In this document: piece by piece, positions 45,250 to 58,190 of the stretch
How the letters are laid out: each line of letters begins with the position of its first letter
Position numbering within the stretch: position 1 is the stretch's first letter
Origin: Prosopocoilus inquinatus
Taxonomy: Eukaryota; Arthropoda; Insecta; Coleoptera; Lucanidae
NCBI GenBank assembly: GCA_036172665.1
Contig: CM069872.1
Location: 43,262,101 to 43,326,100 of the forward strand
DNA length: 64,000 nt
Reading direction: 5' to 3'
Made by a program: the position numbers and the translations under genes
Notes under the pieces: generated by a model
What the model saw: the letters and a program-made list of their open reading frames with translations, nothing else
What the model was told of the DNA's origin: nothing
The model's database searches: none

Positions 45250-47726
45250 TTAAGCAGGAGATATCGGGAACCTAGCTAGTGAAACATTCACAGACGAGTT
45301 TACTATCGAAAATTCAAAGATATATGTGTTTGAGAGTCAATTTGGAAAGTTGCTCTTCATTTTTTATTTAATTTAGCAGGAACGCAGTTTATTTATGCTT
45401 AAGATGTTAATCAAATAATAATTTAGGAGATCTCTTAAATTGTAGAATATAAAATTAAAGTTACACGTCTCTTTTAAATAATACATGTTTCAATAAGTTT
45501 CAGGTTATGGGCGGCCGTATAAAAGAACTCATGTCTTAGCTTAATCGAACACATTTTAAAAGCGTACCTACCCAAGACCTCCAACCTATAAATAAATTAT
45601 TAAACATAATACATGCATGTAAAAGCATAATTAAAATTGTTAATGAACCGTACATATCATCGATTTATAACAAATGTTTAAGTAATAAGTAGTTTATTAC
45701 TTGAGCTTAAAATTACACAAATCAATGTGAATAAATGTCATATTCGAAATGTCACGATGACAGGTTAAGTACGCCTTGACATTGCTTGACCGTCTGAGAT
45801 CTAAACTTTTATGAATCACATGTTATATTTTTCTAGATGTTAACAGCAATGTTGTTTAAAGTAAAAAGTTTTGATAAAAACTAATTGAACCGAAACGCGG
45901 TGCTTCAGTAACATATCAAGTATATTAATCAAGGGAAATTCAGGCGTATCCTCGTTACACGAGCAGCAAATACATCACACTGTAATTCGCGTGTCAAAGT
46001 CAAACGGAATTATTAATTATTTCCGTATTATGTAAATAACTGAAAGCCGAAACTCAGAAGCGTAATTTTCGAACATTTACTGCACGTGCGTTTAAAATTG
46101 TGCAATTTGTTATGAGAATGTTTAATTGCTCGGCGTTATATTGCTTTGTTAGTCATTGAAACAAAGTAGCAAATAATTCTCAGAGCTTGCCAAAAATCAT
46201 GGAAATGGAATCAGAGAACCGGGAGGAACATACACACACGTGCGAATAATCTATCTATATCTATCTATATTTATAATCTCGCTATCCCGTGACGCGAAAT
46301 GTTATGTTACTGTGTGTTAACTATCTCCGTTTTCTGTCGCTTAATTAAGGATCAGAAAACCGAAGTTCCCGAATCAATTGCACTTGAATTGCAATTAGAT
46401 TTTGATGTAAGCACACGCGTGATTCATGCCCGAAAATAGATCACCATTGCAAATAAGTAAACACTTGTTTCAATTTATTCGTTCTAAACTATGTTTCCGA
46501 AGTAAGAATTTTGAGGCTAAGGAAATTTTGTAAAGTACGATCTCAGGTTCTTTACAAGTCTAGTAAGCCGATAGGAAATTGTTGAATATTAAAAAATAAA
46601 AACTACTCCTACTTCACTTTGACCATAGGGATCCTCTAACAAAAGGAAGGTTAATTTGAATTAGTTTTAAAGATTTTCCAGTTGGTTTTTGATTAAGTTC
46701 TTTTTCAAGTGGTTATGATATTCTAATTTTTTTTACTTACTTTTAGATTTTCCAAAAAAAAACTGCCATCTCAAAATATTTACTTCATTCTTGTTAGTTT
46801 CCAAAGCTCGCGTTAAATATAATTTGCTACTGTACCAAGGAGGGATCGTGATATGAACGTTAACTCACAGGTGACGTTAATTTCGTTGGAAGTATGCTTA
46901 GCGGCGGTGATACATCACCGCCATTAAACTAAAAGGCAAATTAACTTTGTTCCCAACTAGATTGATAGAGAAATAAGACCTCGCGTTTATATTTATTTGA
47001 CCTAGCATGTTGGAGGTTTGTGTATTTCCTGAAAAAAGTTACTTACTTTCATATTACTATTACATAAACGTTCAGATCTGAGATTAGTTGCATGAAATAA
47101 AAGAGTTTAAGATTCGCGTTGATACCGGAAAATATAGAAAAAGTACATTTTATTGCAATTGCTTGACGTAAAAACGTGTTGCAACCCACTACTTTCTTTC
47201 ATGTAGTATGAGATTTGCATTCATTTAAATTATACAATCAATTCTATCAAAAATTAAATTGAATCAAAAATTATCTGAAAGAATAGAACGTCTTCTATCT
47301 CCAAACCACATCGGCAGGATAAACATCAGCGATGTCGATGAGGTTATAAGAATTCCACTAAAGGTCCATTCGATTGTAAGTGAAATCGCGGCAATTGACG
47401 CAATACGTCAGCTTTAACGCAGCTTAGATTGGTGTGAGGTCTACCGAAATTTTTACAATCCAGTTGACTATCTTGTTCGAAACCTGTAGTGCAGAATTGA
47501 ATCAAACCTTGAACAAGAAATACAGCTTCCAAACGCCAAGCTAATTTTTTTAATGCTTCTGTCTTCTGTTGCCCCAAATCACGAGATCATATACAAGAAT
47601 GTCGAGATAATATGAAATGTCCCAAATGGACCGCAGTTTACTTATTTTCTACTTTCTTTACTGAGAAATAAAAAAAAAACAGCTATTTGCTTTTACTTAC
47701 AGTGATATTCTTTTAATTTTAACGTC
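45250..47726. other. Intergenic, no gene recognised
   Basis: AT-rich sequence. It includes a TATC microsatellite near 46250-46275 and a small palindrome GGCGGTGATACATCACCGCC at 46904-46923. Confidence 0.45.
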
Positions 47727-47729
47727 TTA

Positions 47730-47875
47730 GGCTCGGTTTCATAATCGAACTAAAGGAGACTTTAAAATTAAAGTAACATTCTCACGTGTAATTAACTATG
47801 TTTTCGCATTTGTTTTAACATCTGACTGTGGCTTTAATTTTAAAGTCTCCTTAGGTTCGATTATGAAACCAGCCC
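47730..47875. mobile_element. MITE, 146 bp, TTA duplication (PIF/Harbinger-like)
   Basis: TTA at 47727-47729 and 47876-47878. Arms of about 45 bp: GGCTCGGTTTCATAATCGAA and the inverted TTCGATTATGAAACCAGCCC, continuing as GGAGACTTTAAAATTAAAG / CTTTAATTTTAAAGTCTCC. Confidence 0.8.
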
Positions 47876-48189
47876 TTAGTTCTGAATTCATGTAATTCAC
47901 AGTAAATTCTGTCGAAATAAAAATAACAGTCCAGCGAGCGACGTTATCACTCAAGTCCATTCGAAATATATTTTCCTCCAAGTTCCGGTTCGAAATTTAT
48001 TGCCGCCTTTCATAATCCGATCTAGAATAATAGGGATGTTACAGCTCCGCATGAGTAAGACTCTTGAAAATATATTCGCAAAGAACTGCCGTCCATATGG
48101 AGCGATTTCGTTTCAGAATGCATTTTAATACCAGGACATTATTTTCGTTTGAAGAAATAGGTAATGGTGCATGTGGTTGGCGCTGGAAA

Positions 48190-48240
48190 TCTAAAAATAA
48201 TAACAATAATAACAATAGTAACAATAATAACAATAAATAT
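48190..48240. repeat. AATAAC microsatellite
   Basis: Repeats of AATAAC/AACAAT; adjacent short ORFs encoding Asn or Leu runs are its shadows. Confidence 0.8.
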
Positions 48241-48243
48241 ACT

Positions 48244-49561
48244 AGTGGCGGCTCGTTATGATGACTCCAAAAGCAAAAGTGGGCACATTTTCCAAATAAA
48301 TTTGTTTTTCAGGGCTTGTGATTTTTGAACTAAATTTAAGCATGAGATTTACTGAGCTTTTTCTCAGCTTTCCAACGCCTTTTGGCAGTTACAATCAAAA
48401 TTCAAAAGCAACGCATTTCTTATTTGCTCAATTAACTGAACGTCTCTCCTTCACCTCGCAATCGCGTTTATAACTTTTGAATTCAATTTATGCATGGGAT
48501 TTACAGAGCTTTTTCTCAGCTTTTCAACACCTTTTACCGAAAAACAATCGATGAACGCGTTCTTGAGTTACAATCAAGATTCAAAAGTGACGCGTTTTTT
48601 TGTTTGCCCAATTAACTGAACGTCTCTCCCTCTCCTTGCGATCGCGCTTGTAATTTTTCAATTCAATTTAAGCGTGGGATTTACAGAGCTTTTTCTCGGC
48701 TTTCCAACGCCGTTCACCGAAAAATAATTGACGAACGCGTTCTCGAATTACAATCAAAATCCAAAAGCAACGCATTTCTTATTTGCTCAATTAACTGAGC
48801 ATCTGTCCATCACCTCGCGATCGCGCTTGTAATTTTTGAATTCAATTTAAGCATGGAATTTACAGAGCTTTTTCTCGGCTTTCCAACGCCCTTTACCAGA
48901 AAACAATTGACGAACGTGTCCTCGAGTTACAATCAAAATTCAAAAGCGACTCAACTGAACGTCTCTCCCTCCCCTGGCGATTGCGCTTGTAATTTTTTAA
49001 TTCAATTTAAGCATGGAATTTACAGAGCTTTTTCTCGGCTTTCCAACGCCTTTTACCAGACAACAATTGATGAACGTGTCCTCGAGTTACAATCAAAATT
49101 CAAAAGCGACTCAACTGAACATCTCTCCCTCCCCTCGCGTTTACATTTTTAATTTTTGAATTCAATTTAAACGCGGGATTTACTGAGATTCTGCCCAGCT
49201 TTCCAACACCTTTTGCCAAAAAACAATTGACGAACGCGTTCTTGAGTTACAATCAAGATTCAAAAGCATCGCGTGTTTTTATTTGCTCAATTAACTGAAC
49301 GCCACTTCTTCCCCTCGCGATCGTACTTTAACTTTTTAAATTCAATTTAAACGCGGGATTTACTGAGATTTTACTCAGCTTTTCAACATGTTTTGCCAAG
49401 AAACAATCGACGAATCGACAACAACTGCAAAGGGGAAAGTGGGTGCGTTTTCCAAATAAATTTCTTTTTCGGGGATGTCCCGACGAGGAATCGGAACATA
49501 CGCAACTTCAATAGAATAGGGTGGGCACTGTCCACCTTGCTCACTCCGACGAGCCGCCACT
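48244..49561. mobile_element. TIR element carrying a tandem array
   Basis: The ends AGTGGCGGCTCGT (48244) and ACGAGCCGCCACT (ending 49561) are perfect inverted 13-mers. Inside, about seven units of 160-180 bp start near AATTCAATTTAAGCATGG and contain TTTACAGAGCTTTTTCTC, AACAATTGACGAACG and TTAACTGAACGTCTCTCC. A GTGGG..TTTTCCAAATAAATTT block stands directly repeated on both sides of the array (about 48277 and 49438). No transposase is present. An ATACT-like flank is the best candidate target duplication, but it is weak. Confidence 0.7.
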
Positions 49562-52024
49562 GAGAGATACTTAGCTTTTTTTGTGAAGGTTTTTGATAGT
49601 GGTATTAATCTACCTAAGGGGTGGATTGGTGATTATTATTTATCTAGAATGAGCGCAAATCTTTAGAACTCCTGTATATAGGGTTATATAAAATAAGCGT
49701 CCGACGCGTTGTACTAATTGTGAGTCGCAAGACCAATGAACCGTCGAAGGAAACACGAGCGTTTACCTTAAACTGGAAATTCTATAACGTTTTTGCTTAT
49801 GGCCTTCTGTGGAATAACGCGCTATTGATTGGTTAGAGACTTCGAATTTGTATACGCAGATTATTTAGACATAAGATGAATTATACAGGACGTTTATGTA
49901 AATAGGAGTACGCTTCGTATAAGTAATTCACGGAAAAATGTATTTGGAATTTAATCGTAACAGGTTGCCAGAACTGTCAGTGTGTACGGTATACCTTATT
50001 GAGTACCAAAATAAAAATGACCCGTTCGTTTTAAACAATGTAAAGGAGAAAAAGTTTCACCTTCAATATCTTTTTAATTAAACCTGGCTGACCAGACCCT
50101 ACTTCTGATATCCTATCGGAACACAAAAAAAAATCCATTAAAAGCAACTTCCAGTTGAAACGAACATTGAAAATAAAACGCATCAGTGTTTCTTATCGGA
50201 AATATTATTTAATGCACAGCAAACGCTTCATTAAAAAAACATGAATGAGCTCGACACGGATGGTTTTAAAATTTAGCTCGTGAATGAGTTGATGTTAACG
50301 TGTCAGGCCGTATTCCATGGTAATATATTTTATTTAGAGCAAATGATTTTCTGCTCGCCTTTTTTTTGCAGCGGTGAAAATGGGGTTCGAGAGCGCTTTG
50401 TTGGAGATAAAAACGTATCGTTTCATCAATTTGTGAGTTACGTTTTGAATTCGAGTTTATTGCATGACAAAACCCGAGTAATGTTCGAAAAACGTTAAAG
50501 CGAATACAAGTTGGTATTGATTATTTAATATTTCTGTTAAATTGGTGATGAATTTTTATTTGAACCGTTTCATAGGATTTATTTTTATGTAAATGAAAGA
50601 AATCAAGTAGTGGCTTTATAGTACTCGAATTAGTTAATAATTGCAGTGGTTCTCGAAATGTCTGATGTTGAACTATTTTAACGGGGTTTTCTTTTTCTTA
50701 AACAAACTTAAAAACTTTTACAATTATAAATGGTGCTTCCAATTATGTAAATCCAATTAGATTCTATAATTTGGTTTTTCTTTGGGAAACAGTAGAAATA
50801 TAAGAAAATTCCAACACTTATCTGTAATGTTCCATTCAAGCAGGTAGCATACTTTAAATCAGTTAAAGACAATTCTGAATAATAATAATTTTTTTTATTA
50901 ACTAAATAATAAATATTTTGATTGAGCTCCAAACTGTGCAAATAAATAAAATTCCTCATGTGCTACAATAGATTTATTGAACACTAATTTAAATTGATAT
51001 AGAAAAAAGTAATAAGCAAGTACAAAAAATGTAGGAGTAAAATTTACTTTAAAGAAATTTTGAAAATAAAATGTTACATAACATATAAGATAACAATTAC
51101 AATACCTTATCAAGCGGAACGTAGTAGCAGAGGATCTGGGACGCTCTTGATTGCGTCACACACAATCACTCATGATGCACTGAAGGGTGTTTTTCAGGGG
51201 GTTAAACTGCTATGGCAAAAATAACCGCATGCTTGGACGGTTAGGTGGATAATTGTTTAATTTTACATTTCCTCAAGCCGCGATGCCTGAATGTTTATAT
51301 TAGAAAGAAGGTGTTACAAAGATTGCGTAAGAACAGCGGCAACTCTAAGAAGCTTTTAACATTAATTTGGCACGGTGGGGAACAGGACGTATTCGCACGG
51401 TTTCTGCGGGTAATGCGATCTTAATTATTATTGTTATGACTGTAGTATTTCCTGTTCAGTTCATTATCTACTAGAAAAGTTTATGTTAATATAAAACTGA
51501 ATAAATTCCATACGCAGTAATCAAAATAAATTAAAATTTCAAATAAAATTTACGATCGACTTTCCGGGCGTTTACACAATCCAGGGAAATTTTGCTTTTC
51601 AGTGTTTTTACTTATTTTTCTTTTTCATATCTTTCGTTTACTTTTGATCTTCTTTAGAAATGCTTCTTGAAGTAAGCATTACTTTTAGACATTTTCGAAA
51701 AGGCAAGGAAAAAACTTGTTCCAAAACTTTTTGAAAGACAACACGTGTTTACATTAATTGAAAGCTATACATGTAAATTCTTAATGATTCCTCAGGTATC
51801 GTGACTTCGATTTGGAGAATTCGAAAGAGAAATAAATACATAACTTTTCGCAAAGGTATATTTTTTGATCTCTGTCCAAATTCCTTCTGTTACCTGATCT
51901 GTAGCGTCAACAAACAATAGTGGCCTTACCATTCCTCCTTGCGGTACCTCTTTTATTAGTGCTAATCTTCTTTGAAAGACGTTCTTAAATGGTCTTCCAT
52001 GCTGCTTTCTATCTTCTTCTCTTG
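49562..52024. other. Intergenic, no gene recognised
   Basis: Several ORFs of 60-85 codons occur (for example 50280-50498) without domains or convincing splice or promoter signals. Confidence 0.45.
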
Positions 52025-52026
52025 TA

Positions 52027-52595
52027 CAAGGTGTTGCAATTTGAAATGCAACATAGGAAAACCCGTGTTAATTTAAAGGAGCTCGAGTATTGGCTTCCTT
52101 AATTATTTTACAACAAAAGTCCATTTAGGTTTCTTAAAGTACTCTTCAAGATAAATCTGTCTGTGAAGTTTCAGAACTATTATTTGCTCACTTCTGAGAG
52201 ATTTAAAAAAGATTCAGTAACGGAATTTTATTTATATCAAGCCATCAGCACGGCCTTGATCAGTAAGTGTTAAAGTAAGTTACTGGAAAAGCTTTTTCTA
52301 TCAATCTTTTGCAGAAACGACTAGATTTATTAATCATTAGTCCAGTTTTCACTATAATTGATCAAGGTTTTGCTGATAGTTTGGTATAAATTGAATTTAG
52401 TTACAGAATCTTTTTTAAATATCTTGACTCTGAGCGAATGAAAAATTCTCAAACTTCACAGACAGATTCACCATGAAGAGTACTTCAAGAAACCTAAATG
52501 AAATTTTGCTATAAAATAATAAGGGAAGTCAGTATTCGAGCAACTTTAAATTAACATGGGATTTCCTATGTTGCGATTCAAAATGCAGCACCCTG
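52027..52595. mobile_element. Complete fold-back element, 569 bp, TA duplication
   Basis: TA at 52025-52026 and 52596-52597. Arms of about 230 bp mirror each other almost to the centre: CAAGGTGTTGCAATTTG with the inverted CAGGGTGCTGCATTTTG; TTTAGGTTTCTTAAAGTACT with the inverted TTTAGGTTTCTTGAAGTACT; CGGCCTTGATCA with TGATCAAGGTTTTG. A loop of about 90 bp separates them. A truncated copy in the other orientation is at 23590-23972. Confidence 0.75.
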
Positions 52596-52597
52596 TA

Positions 52598-54227
52598 TAT
52601 AATTTTGTTTGTATCTGTCTGGCAACTTCCTCCCTTACTTTCACTATTCAAGAGTTCCATAAAATACTGTAATATTTGAAACTCTTCTGTTAGTACATTT
52701 TTAACGCTCTTTGACTTCCTTATTATTATTTTTATTTTATTTCCTAATTACTTATATTTTATATTTCTTTGTGTCTGCGGTTTAGGCGAATAATGCTTTA
52801 TATTGTAATGAACTGAAGTTGTTTAAATTAAATTGTAATAACTAGAGATCGGAATTACATATTTTGACGTCATTACGTGAACATATATTTTCATAAAGTA
52901 TCTCAAGAAAAAATATTTTGAGAAATTTATTACAAAATCAATTTTGAAGACAATTAAGCAATACAAACGCATAAAGCAACTTAAAGGGTTAAAGTTGAAA
53001 CTGAAATTATTTAGAAACCAAGAGACTCGTTGAATATATTTGATTTTAACAAAAAATAAAATCAAGTGTGATAACAGTATTAAAAAATTAGTTAGTTTGG
53101 AAGTATCGTTGAATAAAACCTTCTTCCTAAATAATTTCCACTGTGCTGCTAATAGGATTGAAATTGCATTGTCATTCGGAATAGAATTCCAGCTTTTCAT
53201 AAACGAAACTACTGCTCCAGGACGTCTTTATCTTATTCCCTTATTTAAATGCATGAGCGAACTCATTTATTTCAGTTAAAACATAGAAGCATCGCGTTGT
53301 TCATTTATTCATGCTGTCAAATGCACGCTCGACAGGATTAAAAATTAATTCCGAAAAGTCGTTTGGCAGTGCTCTGAGAAACGATAAATAATGTATGCAG
53401 GATTGCTCGGCCACTATATTGCAGCTTACTGCAGAATTTTGAACGACCGGATTGCCGATATTCGTAATGCGTTTAGAAGTAGGTATGTTGAGCAGTTTTA
53501 GTGAAGTTTGAACCGGGATGGTACCATGCGATCAACGGAATTTATAATTAGAGCAGGCTGTGATATTTTCCAAAAAATAGGCAACACATTTTGAAATAAA
53601 AAAAAATTAAGTGTCAAAATTGTGACATATTTTTTTAATGATTGATAATAAGCGGATTTATCTTGTGGAATCCTCCCTAATACTATTTTTTTAACAGCAA
53701 TACAATGTTTATTAAGAAAACCATTAAAAAAGAATTCTGACAAAATAATTCTTTCATAAATCTAGTCCGCAACGTGTAAGTAAATAATCTCATACACATT
53801 TTTTTATTCAAAAAATTACACTCTTACTATTTTTTAATCCAATGTACCCAAAGAATTTTACTGCTTTATGATTGCACAATTGTCAAGTAAAAAAGATTTT
53901 AAACCAGCATCCATACAAAACAAAATAACAAAACAAAATAACAACAACTGTCAACTTATTATTTATTTGTTATTGTATCCAACCACACAGCATAAAATAG
54001 CACCAGTCGCAGCCTCCTCTCATTATTTGATCAACCGGTTTTCGAATTTTATAAAAATCTATTGAATTATAAGCGATTATAGTTAATTCTCCATGGTTAA
54101 TGATCGTCTTTTGTACTAAATCCATACTATATAAATGAAAGGCGTTTGAATTTATCACGTAGGCGTGTTAGTAATTTTCATTTTACAACGTTGGGCATAT
54201 GTGTATTCCCCTAAATTTTCAAATTTG
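52598..54227. other. Intergenic, no gene recognised
   Basis: AT-rich sequence; ORFs here are short and unrelated to known domains. Confidence 0.45.
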
Positions 54228-54795
54228 ATAGCGTTCGACGTTTTTTTACGTCGATTTGACTTATTGTTAGTTTTGCACAATTTTTTTTGCGACCTCACCA
54301 TGTTGGAGATCGTCTCTTGTTTTCATTCGAATTCTATTTTGATAGTCAATCGATTTTCTTTTTCTTCGGGTTGACACTGTAAAAAGATGATAAATCTTTC
54401 ATTCTCGTTTTTTCATTTGCTTCATTTTATTTAACGAGATTTTGCTTTTTTTTAGTTGTCAGTCGATCGGTCTTTTGTTTTGTTTTATTGTCTTTTTCTA
54501 GATTAGAGCTCGTTTCATTTTACTAGATTGCAGTTCATTTCATTTTAGTTTTTAATTCCGTCTATTGATCGCCGACTTTGTTTGTGTGGGTCTTTTTTCT
54601 TTAATACTTTGCAGATTAAATTTTTGATTGCGTTCATCGTTTTTTTTACGTCGATTTGACTTATTGTTAGTTTTGCACAGTTTTGTATTTCCGTCTTCAC
54701 CACATCGACGATCGTCTTTTGTCTTTGTTTTCATTAGATTTTTACTTTTTCTTCTTCTGCTTTTTCTTTTATTCGAGTTGACACTGTAAACGTTT
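54228..54795. repeat. Direct duplication about 400 bp apart
   Basis: ACGTCGATTTGACTTATTGT and TAGTTTTGCACA recur at about 54248 and 54649. Each is followed by a CGATCGTCTTTTGT or GAGATCGTCTCTTGT block and then by GTTGACACTGTAAA (54370 and 54777). The sequence is T-rich. Confidence 0.65.
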
Positions 54796-54989
54796 AATTC
54801 GAATTTATTTAAAATTTTAAAAATTTTCTACTTTTTTTTCTTTTAAGGAACTATTCAGATAGGCTTGTATTAGGCAAGAATTCATAAGTAACTCCGACTC
54901 TGTTAAAAATCCTTAGAGATTCATCGACCTCCAGCCGACTACTATGGATTCATCGACCCCTTTCAAGTCTTCATCGTCCCCTTGCTATA

Positions 54990-55075
54990 ACCGAGCACTA
55001 TTAAAGTTGGAAAGAGTACTCAGCGTTTCACTAGCGATTGATAGCTTCGTCAGGAGTGATAATAATAATGTGAAC
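54990..55075 (-). ncRNA. Hammerhead ribozyme-like element, copy C
   Basis: The minus strand reads CCTGACGAAGCTA, a loop TCAATCGC, TAGT, and GAAACGCTGAGTAC. The intact CUGANGA box is at 55047-55053 and GAAA at 55026-55029, with a short stem II (CTA/TAG plus an A-U pair around a bulged G). It is homologous to copy D at 20.7 kb, where stem II is perfect. The cleavage dinucleotide and stem I are not clearly resolved here. Confidence 0.45.
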
Positions 55076-57039
55076 ACAGGAATAAAGCAATGGATAATAA
55101 TTGAATTCATTCAATAACAAAAGAATTACTGAATTTTTCAGGACGTGAAATATAAATATGTATAGCGATTTTTCGCGACAATACTGGAGTAAGTATGCGT
55201 TTAAAATATGTTTGTATATGTCATATCTTTTACCATCACTATGAAAATAAAACTGTTGTAAATCAGTTCACGAAAACAGAGCAAAACGTAACATGAACAC
55301 TGGCCACCTAAATTGAGGTTATGACAAGTTTTGAAATTTAACGCGTTTAGAACATACTTCACATAACTAGATCGCTAGTAAGGTATGATCAAGTATATGA
55401 TTTGACGTTTAATTATGACGACAAAAGTACGTCATATGACTTCCCTTGGCATACTTTTTTCTCACAAAAATATACGACGAATATGTCGCGAAAAATTATC
55501 AAGAACTTTTAGCGCCATTTGTGAACCAAAAATCAAAATAATTTTTGAAGCCATTAGGTAAGCAGAATAATCGATCTTCTGAGTAGCGCGAAAAAATGTA
55601 TGTATTAATTTTATTTAATCTCTCGGTCTATGAAAAAGCTTCATTTAGAATCGCGAACCCAGCACATTTCTGCTAACGTAAAAGATACGTCGTTGTTACA
55701 TGATACCTCACTTGTGAGATGTCATGTACTTGTGAAATATGAACTTCGAAACATGAAAGCTTGGCTCAATTTGTTGCTCACTACAAGAAAACTGACATTA
55801 CGGTTTTAAATGGAAAATGGGAACTGTGTATTGAATAGACGCTCTCATTTTACAGAGGGGAGCAATATTTCACCGGAACCCATGTAAACCTCTGACATTC
55901 GAACTGCGTTCAGGTTGCTCGTGGATTTTAAGAGCTTAGAAAAGCTCGTGTCTTATCTCGTTCCGTGTGATTCTTTACTGAAATCAAGACTTAATTTCTT
56001 CTAGTAAGATTCACTAATTTTTCCTTAAGTTTGATACTCGCCAAGGAAAGTAAGCTACTTTCCACGGTGGACTGTCTTTCATCTAAATTCTAAATCATTC
56101 CGAAAAGTATTCTTGTCAATGTTTTTATTAAAATCAGTATGTTCCATGAAAAATGGATACGAGAAGTGTTAAATTAGCGAATTAATATATCTAGGAATCT
56201 AAAAATTGCAAACGTAATTCGTTCAAAGAAGAACATCTGTCCTTGCATCTCGACTTATTCTATTATTTTCTTATGTTAAAGTTTATGCAATTGTAGAATT
56301 CTGTGAAACAGCTATGAGTTATTCTCTTTTAATATTTTTTATCAATAAATTTGTTAAAATTACTATGTTCTCTTATCTGATCAACTTTAAGTACTCTCAA
56401 TATCATTCAGAATATTTCTAATCGAGGAAGACCTCATACGGAGAAAGACAATGAGCGAGAAGAATTTGACAGTCTTTAGGCAACTAACGGCACTATTCCG
56501 GATTTCCGTGTGGAAACATCGGGGAGCGTATTTTTGGCTTTAAAACTCAAAGCTGCCGACCATAAAAATCGTCTTCCAGCGGCGACTGTACCATTGGTTA
56601 AAAAGAGTAGTTTGGGTTGTGAGTAAATCGGGAGTGTTCCGTTGTAAAGTTAAATTAATTTAGGATAAGTATTTAGGTTAACCACTCCTAAATTATTATT
56701 TTCCTAAAGTTCTTGCTCGTTGGTAATTGCAGAGTTGACATGAAAAAGAACATACTTTAGAACAAGCTGAGAATATAATTTTCATTTACCTTTAAAAGCA
56801 TGTACCTAAGTTTGATAAAGAATCGCGGATGTACGAGGATATAGGTGTTTCCAATACCGTTGTGCCTTGAAGACTTACTTACTTGAAGATCTTACTTACT
56901 TACTGGAAGACTTACTTAGACCATCTTGAAGGTTAAAAGTTCTAAACAATTCAAGAGGCAATAGTGAAGAAAAATTCCTCTTGGACATCTAGTTGGCAAG
57001 AGTATTCTTTCTTCTTTCTCGTTCCTTTTGGTTGATTAC
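55076..57039. other. Intergenic, no gene recognised
   Basis: No credible CDS, MITE ends or RNA gene were seen. There are TTACT runs near 56875-56920. Confidence 0.45.
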
Positions 57040-57665
57040 TAAGTTTCTCCTTCCTTTCACATCTTCTAAGTCTTCCTGTCTTCTTTTTTCTAAATCTTTT
57101 GTCTTCCCTAGTCCCATCCGCCTCTGATCAATAAGATTGACTGCACGTTCCATTATCGTAAAGGGAACGGTGTCTAAACAGGAAAACGAGTAGACCACGA
57201 GGTGTTGGTGGTAACGGAAGACTCAAATGGTTTGCAAAACAGGCAAAAATGTTGTCCCAGATCCTTCTAAGTTTTCTTCTCTTCTTTCACTAAATGTTTT
57301 GACTTCATTTCCCCCATTTCAGTTGCCACTGATCAATGAAAACGACCGCAGGTTCCATTATGGTAAAGGGAACGATGCCTAAACAAGGAATCTAGTAGAC
57401 CACGAGGTGGTGGTAGTAATGGAAAACTCGATTAGTGCGTAAAACAGGCAAAACAGTTTTCGCATGCCCTTCTAAGTCTTCCTCTTTTCTTTTACTAAAT
57501 CTTTTGACTTCGTTTCCCCCATTCAAGCTGTCTCTGATCAATAAAATCGACCACAGGTTTCATTACAATATACAGAAGATACCTAAACAAGGAAACGAAG
57601 ACGCCATGAAATATTGATGGTAATGGGGCACTCAAATGGTGTCCAAAATAGTCACATGGTATCCA
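57040..57665. repeat. Three-copy tandem array, about 210-bp unit
   Basis: The units share CTCTGATCAATAA (57124, 57534; CACTGATCAATGA 57328), GTTCCATTATSGTAAAGGGAA, GTAGACCACGAGGTG and AAAACAGGCAAAA. The third copy is the most diverged. Each begins with a pyrimidine-rich TTCTTTTTTCTAAAT-type stretch. Confidence 0.7.
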
Positions 57666-58053
57666 AATTAGATATAAATGGGGTGAATTTTTAAAACACT
57701 AGCGTTTTACTGCTTACCATCAACTTCTTCGGGATTTTTTTTTTTAATAAAACGAGAAAGCATAGACGCTCGGATTTTTTTCTCTTCTTTTCGTTTTTCG
57801 AAACGTCAAGATAAAGGTAAATAAAAATTATTAATTAATTATTATTTTCAGCTTGTTCGAAAGCCTTTTCTTTTTCATATCGTTCTTAAATTATTAGATA
57901 TGTAAATAACCCGCGGTCGTTACAAATGTGACCTTTGGAAAATTAAAAAAAAATTAACATTTGCCACTTATTAATACTAGCATCAGCTAATATAATAATC
58001 TAGTGACACACCACGAGCGTCAACTATTTAATTTCTCACGTACCTAAATTGCG

Positions 58054-58190
58054 AATAGATAAAACAGCGACATCCTACAATCGCTTTTTGACCTGACATT
58101 GCTGATGAAGCCTAAAACAGGGCTGAAACAGTTGTGCAGAGGCTGCTCGAGGTTTTCACTGCAATCGAAAACGATTTGCAACAAAATTAT
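58054..58190 (+). ncRNA. Hammerhead ribozyme-like element, copy B
   Basis: CTGATGA (58102-58108), stem II AGCC/GGCT with loop TAAAACAG, and GAAA (58125-58128). It is then homologous to copy A through CAGAGGCTGCTCGAGG, TTTTCACTGCAATC and the A-rich end GATTTGCAACAAAA. CTAAATTGCG directly repeats at 58044-58053 and 58191-58200, a possible 10-bp target duplication. The residue at the presumed cleavage position is G, which would reduce or abolish cleavage, and part of stem I is missing. Confidence 0.5.
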
